Source: Streptomyces sp. 35G-GA-8 (GTDB lineage Bacteria > Actinomycetota > Actinomycetes > Streptomycetales > Streptomycetaceae). Taken from it: a stretch of 64,000 bases of DNA. A program made the translations under genes and the position numbers. The DNA is taken from contig NZ_JAMHJQ010000001.1 in assembly GCF_023534745.1 (NCBI RefSeq), positions 256,101 through 320,100 of the forward strand, written 5' to 3'. Under the pieces are notes generated by a model that saw nothing but the letters and a program-made list of their open reading frames with translations, was not told where the DNA came from and searched no databases. Shown piece after piece: positions 33,272 through 42,046 of this stretch; the first letter of the stretch is position 1, and each line of letters opens with the position of its first letter.

Positions 33272-35008
33272 TCAGCAGGGGTCGACGGGCACGGTCCATA
33301 CGAGGCGCGTGCCGCCACGGCCGGTGCCGCCCTGGTGACCACCCGCCTCGACCGTCATCCGGCCGCCCAGCGTCTCGGCTCTCCCGGCCAGGTTGTCCAG
33401 TCCGCTTCTGGGACAGTCCGGTGCGATGCCGATCCCGTTGTCGGAGACGGCCAGCGTCAGCCGGTGATCGCGGACGACGAGGGACACCTCCGCGCCGGTG
33501 GCGCGCGCGTGACGTGCGACATTGCTCAGCGCCTCGCCCAGGACGGCGACGACGTGGTCGGCGACGGCCGACGGCACATCCGTGTCGATGAGCCCCTCCA
33601 TACGCAGCGACGGGGTGAAGCCGAGCGCGCGTACGGCCTGTTCGACCACGGCCGTGGCGCGGACCCGCAGCCCCTGCCGGGTACGCCCCGTGTCATGGGC
33701 GCGCAGACCGAAGATCGTCGAGCGGATGATCTTGATGGTCTCGTCGAGATCGTCCACGGCGCGCAGCAGCCGTTCGCGCGCCGCCGGATGGTCGACGAAC
33801 CGCAGGGTGCTCTGCAGGGTCATGCCGGTGGCGAAGAGCCGCTGGATGGCCAGATCGTGCAGATCACGGGCGATCCGGTCGCGGTCCTCCAGCAGGGTGA
33901 GCTGTTCGGCCGAGCGCCGTCGCCCGGCGAGTTCCATCGCGAGCGCCGCCTGTCCCGCGAAGGCCAGCAGGGGCGCCGTCTCGGCCACGGTGAACGGGAC
34001 CTTTCCACGGAGCCGGGCCAGCAGCAGCACCCCGCGCACATCGTCCCGGGCGACCATCGGCACCGCCACGGCGGGCCCCAGACCGCCCCACCGCGCGGGA
34101 CCGGCGGCGCTCCGCGGATCCTTCTCGACGTCCACGCTGATCAGCGGCTGTCCCGCGTGCAGGGCGGCCCCCACGAACGAGCCCTTCCGCGGCAGCACCA
34201 GCCCGTTGTGCGCCTCGGCGTCGACTCCGGTGGCGAACGCGATCCGCAGCACGTCCCCGGTCTCGTCGGGCAGCGCCAGCGCCCCCAGGTCGACGGAGAG
34301 GATACGGCGCGCGTGATCGACGACCAGGGGGAGCACCTGGGTCTCGTCCGCTCCGGACAGCAGACCCGCGACGATCTCCGCGTTGGCCTCCAGCCAGTGC
34401 TGCCGGTCCCGGGCCTTCTCGTACAGCCGCGCGTTCTCGATGGCCACCCCGGCGGCCACGGCGAGGGTGGACAGGACGGTCTCGTCCTCGTCGTCGAAGT
34501 CCCTGCCGCCCCTCTTCTCGGTGAGGTAGAGGTTGCCGAACACGGTGTCACGCACTCTGATCGGCACGCCGAGGAACGAGTGCATGGGCGGATGGCTGGG
34601 CGGAAACCCGTACGACTCCGGGTGGTCCGAGATCTCGGAGAGCCGCAGGGACTCGGGGTGGCGGATCAGCTCGCCCAGGATTCCATGGCCCTCGGGCAGT
34701 CTGCCGATGGCGTCCATCTCGTCCGGTGTGAGGCCGACGGGCAGGAAGCGGGAGAGTGTCATCCCCTCGCCGATGACGCCGAGCGCGCCGTACTCGGCGT
34801 CCACGAGCACCACCGCGGCCTCCACGATGTGCCGCAGCACCTGTGACAGGTCCAGCTCGCGCCCGACCGAGAGTACGGCTTCGAGCAGGCTCTGCATCGA
34901 CTGCGGCGTCCCGTGCTGGACAGCGTCGAGCTGGGCCTGCAACTCCTCCGGGAGGACGTCCAGCCGCCTCGGGGCACCATCGGCCCATCTGTTCCCGTCG
35001 TCGCCCAC
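33272..35008 (-). CDS. DevS/DosS-like (OsdK-like) sensor kinase with two GAF domains
   Basis: 578 residues. Two tandem GAF domains (about 58-205 and 225-370), then HisKA_3 with RDRIARDLHDLAIQRLFATGM, and HATPase_c (GEALSNVARHA, SDNGIGI, SGLDNLAGRAETLGG). No transmembrane helices. In DevS/DosT the first GAF binds haem and senses O2/NO/CO through a His; GAF1 here has several His residues, but I cannot assign the haem ligand. GTG 35008 has GGAGGGACC upstream. Likely the cognate kinase of the adjacent DevR-like regulator. Confidence 0.87.
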   Translation of the reverse strand: MGDDGNRWADGAPRRLDVLPEELQAQLDAVQHGTPQSMQSLLEAVLSVGRELDLSQVLRHIVEAAVVLVDAEYGALGVIGEGMTLSRFLPVGLTPDEMDAIGRLPEGHGILGELIRHPESLRLSEISDHPESYGFPPSHPPMHSFLGVPIRVRDTVFGNLYLTEKRGGRDFDDEDETVLSTLAVAAGVAIENARLYEKARDRQHWLEANAEIVAGLLSGADETQVLPLVVDHARRILSVDLGALALPDETGDVLRIAFATGVDAEAHNGLVLPRKGSFVGAALHAGQPLISVDVEKDPRSAAGPARWGGLGPAVAVPMVARDDVRGVLLLARLRGKVPFTVAETAPLLAFAGQAALAMELAGRRRSAEQLTLLEDRDRIARDLHDLAIQRLFATGMTLQSTLRFVDHPAARERLLRAVDDLDETIKIIRSTIFGLRAHDTGRTRQGLRVRATAVVEQAVRALGFTPSLRMEGLIDTDVPSAVADHVVAVLGEALSNVARHARATGAEVSLVVRDHRLTLAVSDNGIGIAPDCPRSGLDNLAGRAETLGGRMTVEAGGHQGGTGRGGTRLVWTVPVDPC

Positions 35009-35131
35009 GGTCCCTCCGTCGCGGCCGGGCCTCGAACCGCTGACCGGCCGCACTTCCACCGTAAGGGCTGACCGGGGGGAAGGCGCGGACGAAGGGGCCA
35101 GGGCCGGGCTCGGGCAGCGGCCGAGGGCCGG

Positions 35132-35170
35132 GGGCAGCGGGCAGCGGGCAGCGGGCAGCGGGCAGCGGGC
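35132..35170. repeat. Heptamer tandem repeat (GGGCAGC)5.6
   Basis: Five exact copies of GGGCAGC plus GGGC, noncoding, in the 187-base spacer upstream of the DevS-like kinase. A second 7-bp repeat in this window, at a different kind of site. Confidence 0.8.
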
Positions 35171-35195
35171 CGACGGGAGGGACCGGGCGGAAGGC

Positions 35196-35909
35196 TCAGA
35201 CCCGGTGGCCGTGGTGCACCTGGATCCGGCGCCCGGTGACCTGCGTGGGGCTGATGGCGATCCACAGACCCCGGTCGCCCCCGGCCCAGGCGGTGGTGTG
35301 GGCCAGCTCCTCCAGCCGTCGCACCCGCTCGGGCTCGGTGACCGACTGTGCCGCACCGACCACCAGAACGCTCCAGCCCTGGCTGAACGCCTCGTCGATA
35401 TGGTCCACCTCGAAGGCGACCTCGTGGCCGGCCGCCGCCGCCGGGGCGGCGTCGGGAGCGGTCCTGTACGCCACCAGCTCGCCGTCGACCGTGTAGTTCA
35501 CGGGAAAGATCGCGGGCTCGCCTTCCCGCGTCACCGCCACTCTCCCCACCCCGTGGGTGGACAGCAGTGTCCGGGAGTCCTCGGCGCTCAGGGTGATCAT
35601 CTCGGGGTGGTATCCGGCCCTGCCGATCCCGGGCGGGAGATCCGTCGTGGCGCCGGTCAGCTCCGGAACGGTGGTCTCCAGCGCGTCGGCGAGGCGCAGC
35701 AGGAAGCCGATTCCCGGCGCCGCGGGGTGCTCCTCCAGATACTGGATGTAGCCGGGTGCCGAGCCCGCCCGTACGGCCACGTCCTCGCGCGTCAGCCCCA
35801 GTTCCTGCCGCCGTGCCAGGACCCGCCGGCCCAGGTCGGCGCGGTGCGGGACAGGGTGCCCCGGCTGGAAACCCTCGTCCGTCGTGCTGTCCGTCGTCCT
35901 GTCCGTCAT
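35196..35909 (-). CDS. XRE HTH protein with FMN-binding split-barrel (PPOX-like) domain
   Basis: 237 residues. An XRE-type HTH in residues about 20-80 (LGRRVLARRQELGLTREDVAVRAG..., YIQYLEEHP), followed by a pyridoxamine-5'-phosphate-oxidase-like split barrel (about 95-230; GRVAVTREGEPAIFPVNY). Such fusions are frequent in actinomycetes; the barrel usually binds FMN or F420 and may sense redox state. PPOX-like proteins occur in the mycobacterial DosR regulon (for example Rv3129-type), consistent with its neighbours. ATG 35909 with GGGAGAG upstream. Confidence 0.82.
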   Translation of the reverse strand: MTDRTTDSTTDEGFQPGHPVPHRADLGRRVLARRQELGLTREDVAVRAGSAPGYIQYLEEHPAAPGIGFLLRLADALETTVPELTGATTDLPPGIGRAGYHPEMITLSAEDSRTLLSTHGVGRVAVTREGEPAIFPVNYTVDGELVAYRTAPDAAPAAAAGHEVAFEVDHIDEAFSQGWSVLVVGAAQSVTEPERVRRLEELAHTTAWAGGDRGLWIAISPTQVTGRRIQVHHGHRV

Positions 35910-36017
35910 GGTGGCTCTCCCGGGGGTCGGTGGTGTTCCTCGTACGCCCGGCCTGTGGCACCGGGGGCTGTGCGCGTCGGGGGCCCGAACGGTCGCCAAC
36001 GGTCGCCCGAGCGGTCG

Positions 36018-36629
36018 TCAACGGTCGCTCCGGTGCGACCACTTGGGCTCGACCTCGGCCCATTCCTTGTCCCACCGCGCGTCGAGCCGACGGTCGAGCG
36101 AGCGGTGGAACCCCACCGCCGCGCCGCTCACGAGTACGGCGGCCGTGCTCGCGGCCACGATCCCGGCGGTCACTCCGGAGGTGAGGCCCACGGACGAGTT
36201 CTCCGGGGGCAGGGTGATCCGGTCCGTCCGGTCCACCCAGACGCGGATGGCCGCACCTTTCTTCTGGCCCTCGACGACAAACGTCCTGCCGGTGTGTGTT
36301 CCGCTCCCGTCGGTCCAGGAGACCGGCGCGCTGCCCACCGCGCCTCCGGGGACCGCGCCCGGTACGAGACGGCTCGCGTTCGCGGTCAGATGCGCCGTGA
36401 CCTGGTGCTTCCCCAGGTTCTGGGAGTGCACGACCCCTTGGTAGTGGTCATAGGTGAGGGTGCCCACGCCCCATCCCGCGAGCGGCAGGCCGATGATCAG
36501 TACGACGATCAGGAGCACATTGACGAAGACCCGCAGCCGGTCGGCCGGCCGACGCAGCGGATTGTCCTTCTTCCGGTGGTGTCCGGGCTTCCGGTGGTGT
36601 CCGGGGTCCCGTGGATCCGGCGTCCGCAT
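36018..36629 (-). CDS. Rv1733c-like two-span membrane protein
   Basis: 203 residues. A His/Arg-rich cytosolic start (PGHHRKPGHHRK), TM helix about 33-55, an extracytoplasmic segment of about 85 residues with GKHQVTAHL and WTDGSGTHTGRTFV, a second TM helix about 150-172 and a basic tail. This layout is that of the Rv1733c family; Rv1733c is a DosR-regulated antigen of unknown function. AGGAGGC precedes ATG 36629, 23 bases after the stop of the upstream hydrolase gene, so they are probably cotranscribed. Confidence 0.78.
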   Translation of the reverse strand: MRTPDPRDPGHHRKPGHHRKKDNPLRRPADRLRVFVNVLLIVVLIIGLPLAGWGVGTLTYDHYQGVVHSQNLGKHQVTAHLTANASRLVPGAVPGGAVGSAPVSWTDGSGTHTGRTFVVEGQKKGAAIRVWVDRTDRITLPPENSSVGLTSGVTAGIVAASTAAVLVSGAAVGFHRSLDRRLDARWDKEWAEVEPKWSHRSDR

Positions 36630-36652
36630 GGTCCGGCCTCCTGAACTCGCGC

Positions 36653-38026
36653 TCAATGCCCCGCGCGCTGCGCACTCGGGGACAGATGTTCCGTGAGCCA
36701 TGCACGGGCCAGATCCGCGACCGCTTCGAGAGCGCCCGGCTCCTCGAAGAGATGCGTCGCCCCCGGCACCACGTCGAGGCGGTGCTCGCAGTGCATACGC
36801 TCGGCGGCCCGGCGGTTCAGATCGAGCACCTGCGTATCGGCGCCGCCCACGATGAGCAGGGTGGGGGCCCGTACGTCGGCGAGCGCTTCGGCGGCCAGAT
36901 CGGGACGGCCACCGCGGCAGACCACGGCCTTGATGTCCGCGTGCGGCTCCGCCGCGGACAGAAGCGCCGCCGCCGCGCCCGTACTGGCACCGAAGTAGCA
37001 GACCGGCGGGGCGTGTTCGGCTTCCAGCCACGCGGTGACCAGGGTGAGCCGGCGGGCCAGCAGCGGGATGTCGAAGACATTGGCCCTGTCGCGTTCCTCC
37101 TCGGGGGTGAGCAGGTCGAACAGCAGGGTGCCGAGGCCCGCCCGGTTCAGCCGCGCGGCCACCGACCGGTTGCGGGGGCTGTGCCGGCTGCTGCCGCTGC
37201 CGTGGGCGAAGACCACCACGCCCGGTGCGCCGTCCGGCAGTGTGAGATTTCCGGGCAGTACGCGGCCGTCGACGGTCATCTCGACTTCCCGTTCGAGGCC
37301 GGGTCCGACGGGCGGGACATCGTCCGTGCGGCCGCTTCCGGCCCCCGTACCCTCCGTACCCTCCATGCCGCTCTTCGTGGGGCCCCCGGAGGCGGCCAGG
37401 CGGTCGTTGAGCAGTTCGATGACCTCGGCGTCGCTGGTCTGCGAGAAGTCCGTGTACCACTGGCCGACCGACCCGAAGTAGTCCGGCGAGTACAGACACA
37501 CCACCTCGTCGGCCTCCCCGCTCAGTTCCGCCACCGCTCCGGGCGGGGCCACGGGGATGGCGAGCACCACCTGGGCGGCACCGCGTGCCCGTGCCACCTG
37601 GCAGGCGGCGGAGGCGGTGGAGCCGGTGGCGATGCCGTCGTCGACGATCACCACCGTCCGCCCGGTGAGCGCGGTGGCCGGTCGCTCCGCGCGGTAGGCA
37701 CGAAGGCGCCCTTCCAGCGCGGTCCGCTCGGTCAGTTCCACCGCGCCGCGCTCGCGCGGCCCGAGCCGGGCGGCCCGGACCACATCGTCGTTCAGGATGC
37801 GTACCCCGCCCTCGCCGATGGCGCCGAACCCGAGCTCGGGCCTGGACGGCACTCCCAGCTTGCGGACGGCGATGACATCCAGTGGCGCGCCGAGCACCCG
37901 GGCCACCTGGTACGCCACGGGGATCCCGCCGCGCGGCAGCCCCAGCACCACAGGGTCGTCGAGCCGCAGCCGTGCCACTTCTCCGGCGAGCTGTATACCG
38001 GCGGTCGTTCGGTCGGCGAAGCGCAT
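36653..38026 (-). CDS. Fusion of phosphoribosyltransferase and dienelactone-hydrolase-like domains
   Basis: 457 residues. N-terminal type I phosphoribosyltransferase (residues 1-215): PRGGIPVAYQVA, and the PRPP loop VVIVDDGIATGSTA. After a Gly/Thr linker, a C-terminal alpha/beta hydrolase of the DLH type (about 250-450): FAHGSGSS, FGASTGAAAAL (Ser in a GxSxG-like GASTG), LLIVGGADTQV and the final His in GATHLFEEPG. The same fusion is Rv0571c in M. tuberculosis, a DosR regulon member. The substrate is unknown. GAGGAGG precedes ATG 38026; it leads a two-gene operon with the Rv1733c-like gene. Confidence 0.85.
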   Translation of the reverse strand: MRFADRTTAGIQLAGEVARLRLDDPVVLGLPRGGIPVAYQVARVLGAPLDVIAVRKLGVPSRPELGFGAIGEGGVRILNDDVVRAARLGPRERGAVELTERTALEGRLRAYRAERPATALTGRTVVIVDDGIATGSTASAACQVARARGAAQVVLAIPVAPPGAVAELSGEADEVVCLYSPDYFGSVGQWYTDFSQTSDAEVIELLNDRLAASGGPTKSGMEGTEGTGAGSGRTDDVPPVGPGLEREVEMTVDGRVLPGNLTLPDGAPGVVVFAHGSGSSRHSPRNRSVAARLNRAGLGTLLFDLLTPEEERDRANVFDIPLLARRLTLVTAWLEAEHAPPVCYFGASTGAAAALLSAAEPHADIKAVVCRGGRPDLAAEALADVRAPTLLIVGGADTQVLDLNRRAAERMHCEHRLDVVPGATHLFEEPGALEAVADLARAWLTEHLSPSAQRAGH

Positions 38027-38086
38027 GCCCGCCTCCTCTCCCGAAGCCCCGCTTCCACCGCACCACGCGGACCGTCCGCCCCGATA

Positions 38087-38101
38087 GGGGCCAAGAGACC
38101 C
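38087..38101. promoter_or_regulatory. Candidate DosR/OsdR-type site in a divergent promoter
   Basis: GGGGCC-AAGA-GACCC, an imperfect palindrome 61 bases upstream of the fusion gene and within the 223-base spacer shared with the divergent DNA ligase gene. It resembles DosR-type boxes only loosely. Confidence 0.25.
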
Positions 38102-38249
38102 ATGGCGGTGCCGTCCGGCCCTGTCCCCGGGTACGCGCGCTCGGGACCTGCGGTGACCGCGGTTGCCGACGGGGAAGCGCTCGCCGATGCTCGGACTCAG
38201 AGAAGACGCGGGTCGTCAGGGAAGAACGCGCAGGAGGAGGCGAGCGGTG

Positions 38250-39257
38250 ATGGCCGGTCTCCTGGAGACGCTGCCGGCCGCCGAACGCCGGCGGCTGGCC
38301 GAGGCGCGGCCGGGCGTCGAGCTGGCGTCCCGGCCGATGCTGGCGACGCTGAGCGACCGCCGCGAGTTCGACGACGAGTGGATCTTCGAGCGCAAGCTCG
38401 ACGGGGTCCGGGTGCTCGCGGTGCGGGACACGGGCGGGGTACGTCTGCTGTCGCGCAATGGGATACGGCTGAACAGCACCTATCCGGAGATCGTGGACGC
38501 CCTCGCCGCGCAGGACCGCGCCGACTTCACCGTGGACGGCGAGATCGTCGCCTTCGCCGACGGCCGTACCGACTTCGCCCTGCTCCAGAAGCGGATGGGG
38601 CTCTCCGACGCCCGTCGGGCCCGTGCCACCGGGGTCGCCGTCACCTACTGTCTCTTCGACCTCCTGAGGCTCGACGGCGTCGATGTCACCGGACTCCCCC
38701 TGCGCTCACGCAAATCCCTGCTCCGCAGAGCCCTGGTCCACCGCCCCCCGCTGCGCTTCATCACGCACCGCAACCACGGCGGCCAGGATTTGCTCGACGA
38801 GGCGTGCGCCCGGGGCTGGGAGGGGCTGATCGCCAAACGGGCCGCCGGCCGCTACCAGCCGCGCCGGTCCCCCGACTGGCTGAAGCTCAAGTGTCTGCGC
38901 GCCCAGGAGTTCGTCGTCGGGGGCTTCACGGAACCATCCGGTTCGCGCATCGGCTTCGGAGCGCTGCTCCTCGGGTACTACGACGGCGGCCGGCTGCGCT
39001 ACGCGGGCAAGGCGGGTACGGGGTACGACCGCCGCACCCTGCTGGAGCTGCGGCGCCGGCTCGGTGAACTGGCCGTCGATCACTCGCCGTTCGCCGGCCC
39101 GGTCCGTGAGCGCGCCCCGCACTGGGCGCGCCCCTCGCTCGTCGCCGAGATCGAGTTCACCGAGTGGACACGGGACGGGATGCTGCGCCACCCCCGGTTC
39201 CGCGGACTGCGCGACGACAAGGATCCGGCCGAGGTGGTACGGGAGCGAGCCGCGTGA
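38250..39257 (+). CDS. Stand-alone ATP-dependent DNA ligase (LigC/LigD ligase-domain type)
   Basis: 335 residues. Adenylation motif I ERKLDGVR (KxDG, Lys about 48), motif III FTVDGEIVA, motif IV GWEGLIAKRA, motif V WLKLKC, then an OB-fold domain (FVVGGFTEPSG..., YAGKAGTGYD) ending in RHPRFRGLRDDKDP. It seals DNA nicks using ATP. The polymerase and nuclease domains of full LigD are absent and no Ku gene is next to it. GGAGGAGG precedes ATG 38250 (GTG 38247 is an alternative). Confidence 0.9.
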   Translation: MAGLLETLPAAERRRLAEARPGVELASRPMLATLSDRREFDDEWIFERKLDGVRVLAVRDTGGVRLLSRNGIRLNSTYPEIVDALAAQDRADFTVDGEIVAFADGRTDFALLQKRMGLSDARRARATGVAVTYCLFDLLRLDGVDVTGLPLRSRKSLLRRALVHRPPLRFITHRNHGGQDLLDEACARGWEGLIAKRAAGRYQPRRSPDWLKLKCLRAQEFVVGGFTEPSGSRIGFGALLLGYYDGGRLRYAGKAGTGYDRRTLLELRRRLGELAVDHSPFAGPVRERAPHWARPSLVAEIEFTEWTRDGMLRHPRFRGLRDDKDPAEVVRERAA

Positions 39258-39321
39258 CCGGCGAAGGCCGCTCACGCGCCCGGACCTGCCTCACGCGCCC
39301 GGCCCCGCCGCGCCCACCCGG

Positions 39322-40776
39322 TCATCTCACCGTCGACAGGGGCTCGGCGATGTCCTCCAGCGCCCGGCCCTCGGCCCGTACCGCGAGGAACGCCGCCACC
39401 AGCCCCGCGGCGCACATGAGTCCGGCGCCGATCCGGAAGGCGAGCGCCGTGTCCCCGACCACCCCCGACGCCGTGAGCTCAGCGAAGACCAGCGGGCCGC
39501 TGATGCCGCCCGCCGCCGTACCGAGCGCGTAGAAGAACGCGATCGCCATGGCGCGGGTCTCCATCGGGAAGATCTCGGAGACGGTGAGATAGGCGCTGCT
39601 CGCGCCCGCCGACGCGAAGAAGAGCACCACGCACCAGCAGGCGGTGAGGGTCGTCGCCGTCAGTGAACCGCGGTCGAAGAGCCACGCGGTGACGAAGAGC
39701 AGGACGCCCGACAGCAGATAGGTGCCGGAGATCATGATCCGGCGGCCGACCGTGTCGAAGAGCTTGCCGAGCAGCAGCGGACCGACGAAGTTGCCGGCGG
39801 CGATGACCGCGAAGTAGTAGCCCGTGTGTCCCGTCCCGACGTCGAAGAAGGTGGTCAGGATCGCGCCGAAGCCGAAGGTGATCGCGTTGTACAGGAACGC
39901 CTGCCCGATGAACAGCGACAGGCTCAGGACCGCCCGCTTGGGGTACCGCCGGAAGACCGTCCTGGCGATCAGGCCGAAGCCGACGCTCTCGCGCTCACGC
40001 ATCGTGATCTCGCCGGCCGGCGGTGGGAGTTTCCCGTGTTTCTCCGCCTCGATGCTCCGTTCGACGGAATCGACCAGCTTCTCCGCCTCGTCGCCGTACC
40101 CGTGGATGAGCTGCCAGCGGGGGCTTTCCGGTACGTGCCGTCGTACGAGAAGGATGACCAGACCGAGGACGAAGCCGAGCCCGAAGGCGAGGCGCCACCC
40201 CAGGTTCTCCGGAAGGAGCTCGGTGTTCAGCATCACGATGGACAGCAGCGAACCACCCACGGCCCCCAGCCAGTAGCTGCCGTTGATGATCAGGTCGACA
40301 CGTCCCCGGTAGGCGGACGGGATCAGCTCGTCGATGGCCGAGTTGATGGCCGCGTACTCGCCGCCGATGCCGAATCCGGTGAGGAAGCGGAAGAGGAAGA
40401 ACCACCAGGCGTCGAAGGACAGCGCGGTCATCGCGGTCGCGCCGAGATAGACCGCGAGGGTCACCATGAACAGCTTCTTGCGGCCGTAGCGGTCGGTGAG
40501 CCGCCCGAAAAACAGCGCGCCCGTGCACGCGCCCGCCACATACAGGGCGGCGGCGACGCCCGTGACCTGTGCCGATGTGATCGCCAGACCGCTGCCCGGC
40601 TCGGACAGACGCCCGGCGACATTGCCGACGATCGTCACTTCGAGGCCGTCGAGGATCCAGACCGTGCCGAGACCGACCACGATCATCCAGTGCCAGCGCG
40701 ACCAGGGCAGCCGGTCGAGCCGTGCGGGTACGGCCGTGGTGATGGTCCCCGGCTCCGGTGCGGCAGGCGGCGTCAT
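39322..40776 (-). CDS. MFS transporter, sugar/metabolite:H+ symporter type
   Basis: 484 residues, 12 predicted helices with a long central loop. Signatures: GRLTDRYGRKKLF after helix 2 (MFS motif A), RFLTGFGIGGEYAAINSAIDELIPSAYRGRVD (in parts), VPESPRW, and LFDTVGRRIM. Close to the sugar-porter/metabolite:H+ symporter group (for example SP-family and aromatic acid porters). Substrate unknown. GGAGGGAAG precedes ATG 40776. No metabolic operon accompanies it. Confidence 0.88.
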   Translation of the reverse strand: MTPPAAPEPGTITTAVPARLDRLPWSRWHWMIVVGLGTVWILDGLEVTIVGNVAGRLSEPGSGLAITSAQVTGVAAALYVAGACTGALFFGRLTDRYGRKKLFMVTLAVYLGATAMTALSFDAWWFFLFRFLTGFGIGGEYAAINSAIDELIPSAYRGRVDLIINGSYWLGAVGGSLLSIVMLNTELLPENLGWRLAFGLGFVLGLVILLVRRHVPESPRWQLIHGYGDEAEKLVDSVERSIEAEKHGKLPPPAGEITMRERESVGFGLIARTVFRRYPKRAVLSLSLFIGQAFLYNAITFGFGAILTTFFDVGTGHTGYYFAVIAAGNFVGPLLLGKLFDTVGRRIMISGTYLLSGVLLFVTAWLFDRGSLTATTLTACWCVVLFFASAGASSAYLTVSEIFPMETRAMAIAFFYALGTAAGGISGPLVFAELTASGVVGDTALAFRIGAGLMCAAGLVAAFLAVRAEGRALEDIAEPLSTVR

Positions 40777-40867
40777 CGCTTCCCTCCCGCCGTCGCGTAC
40801 GTCCGTGCGCCGCGTCACGTACGTCGCACTGCACCACTATCCGACGGCTTTCCCCGTCGCGCCGGTT

Positions 40868-40972
40868 CTACCGGCGGACGGACAGCCAGCGCAGGGACGC
40901 CAGTCCGAGCCCGGTCATCATGCCCTCCAGCCTCGGGGTGCCGGACGGCCCTGGTCCCTGACGGTCGGTCAT
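40868..40972 (-). CDS. Possible 34-residue protein coupled to the MASE1 gene
   Basis: 34 codons, ATG overlapping the stop of the upstream MASE1-type gene (ATGA), with GGAGGAGAG inside the end of that gene as ribosome binding site. The product has a basic C-terminus (LASLRWLSVRR) and a short hydrophobic stretch. The coupling and strong ribosome binding site argue for translation; no family is recognised. Confidence 0.4.
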   Translation of the reverse strand: MTDRQGPGPSGTPRLEGMMTGLGLASLRWLSVRR

Positions 40973-42006
40973 CCGCTCTCCTCCTCCCCCTCCGGTTCCC
41001 TCTCCAGCGGCCTCAGCCTCGCCATCTCCGCCGGCGCGAGCCGCTCCACCACCTCCGCCAGCGCTACGCACGCCTGCTCGATCCGCATCCGGGTGTTCTT
41101 CTGCTCGGTGACGACCGCCGCCACCAGCAGCGAGGTCAGTGCCACCGTCCCGTTGAGCACCTGAAGGCTGACCAGCCGTTCCGTGAGGCTGTGGTGGGCG
41201 AAGGCCCCCCGGCTTCTGTTCGCCTCCAGGATCACCATGACGGAGACGAACAGCGCGTACGGAGCGCTCCCGGCGAGCTGGAAGCGCAGCGCCGCCCAGA
41301 TGAGTACGGGGAAGAACAGGAAGATCAGGGTGAGGGAGTTCGTGATGGCCAGCGGGGTGATGACGAGGGCGGCGAGCACCACGGCCGTCCCCTCGACCCA
41401 GCGGTCGGTCCGCAGGGGCGACCGCATACGGGGGATCAGCAGCAGGAGGGGCGTGACCAGCAGAACCCCCATGGCGTCGCCCGCCCACCATGCCAGCCAG
41501 GTCGGCCAGAAGCCCACCGGGAGCTTGCCGTTGAGCACCAGCATGCTCGTACCCAGCGTCGCGCTGATCGACATCCCGGCCAGGGCGCCCAGGAACACCA
41601 GTGCCATCCCGTCCCGCAGCCGGTCCAGCTCGACACGGAAGCCCACCCGGCGCAGCAGCAGATAGGAGCAGAGCGGTGCGAGGGTGGCGCCCGCCAGGAC
41701 CCCGGGGGTGACTGCGGTCAACGGGTCGAGCGTGACGAGGTGGAGGAAGACGCCCAGCGTGATCCCCGGCCAGACCCCGACGCCCATCAGGAACAGACAG
41801 GTCAGGGCGATGCCGGTGGACGGCCAGAGGGGTGAGACGTTCGCGCCCTCGACCCGTACCACGCCCTCCATCCTGCCGACGCACGCGCCCGCGAAATAGA
41901 CGACAGCGACGCCGAGGATCCGGAGACATGCCACCGACCGACCCCGGATCTTCTCGCTGCGCGCCACAACAGCCATCAGACAACGCCCGTCGTCCGCTCC
42001 CGCCAT
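40969..42006 (-). CDS. MASE1-domain integral membrane protein
   Basis: About 345 residues, eight or more transmembrane helices matching the MASE1 sensor domain (start GVAVVYFAGACVGR; VSPLWPSTGIALTCLFLMG; FWPTWLAWWAGDAMGVLLVTPLLL). MASE1 is normally followed by GGDEF, EAL or kinase domains; here there is only a C-terminal coiled coil (about 300-345, rich in Glu/Arg), so any output must be through a partner. Start uncertain: ATG 42006 or ATG 41976; neither has a good ribosome binding site. Confidence 0.78.
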   Translation of the reverse strand: MAGADDGRCLMAVVARSEKIRGRSVACLRILGVAVVYFAGACVGRMEGVVRVEGANVSPLWPSTGIALTCLFLMGVGVWPGITLGVFLHLVTLDPLTAVTPGVLAGATLAPLCSYLLLRRVGFRVELDRLRDGMALVFLGALAGMSISATLGTSMLVLNGKLPVGFWPTWLAWWAGDAMGVLLVTPLLLLIPRMRSPLRTDRWVEGTAVVLAALVITPLAITNSLTLIFLFFPVLIWAALRFQLAGSAPYALFVSVMVILEANRSRGAFAHHSLTERLVSLQVLNGTVALTSLLVAAVVTEQKNTRMRIEQACVALAEVVERLAPAEMARLRPLEREPEGEEESG

Positions 42007-42046
42007 GACACGCACCGTCGGCGCACAGACGTCACTCTCCGCCGGG

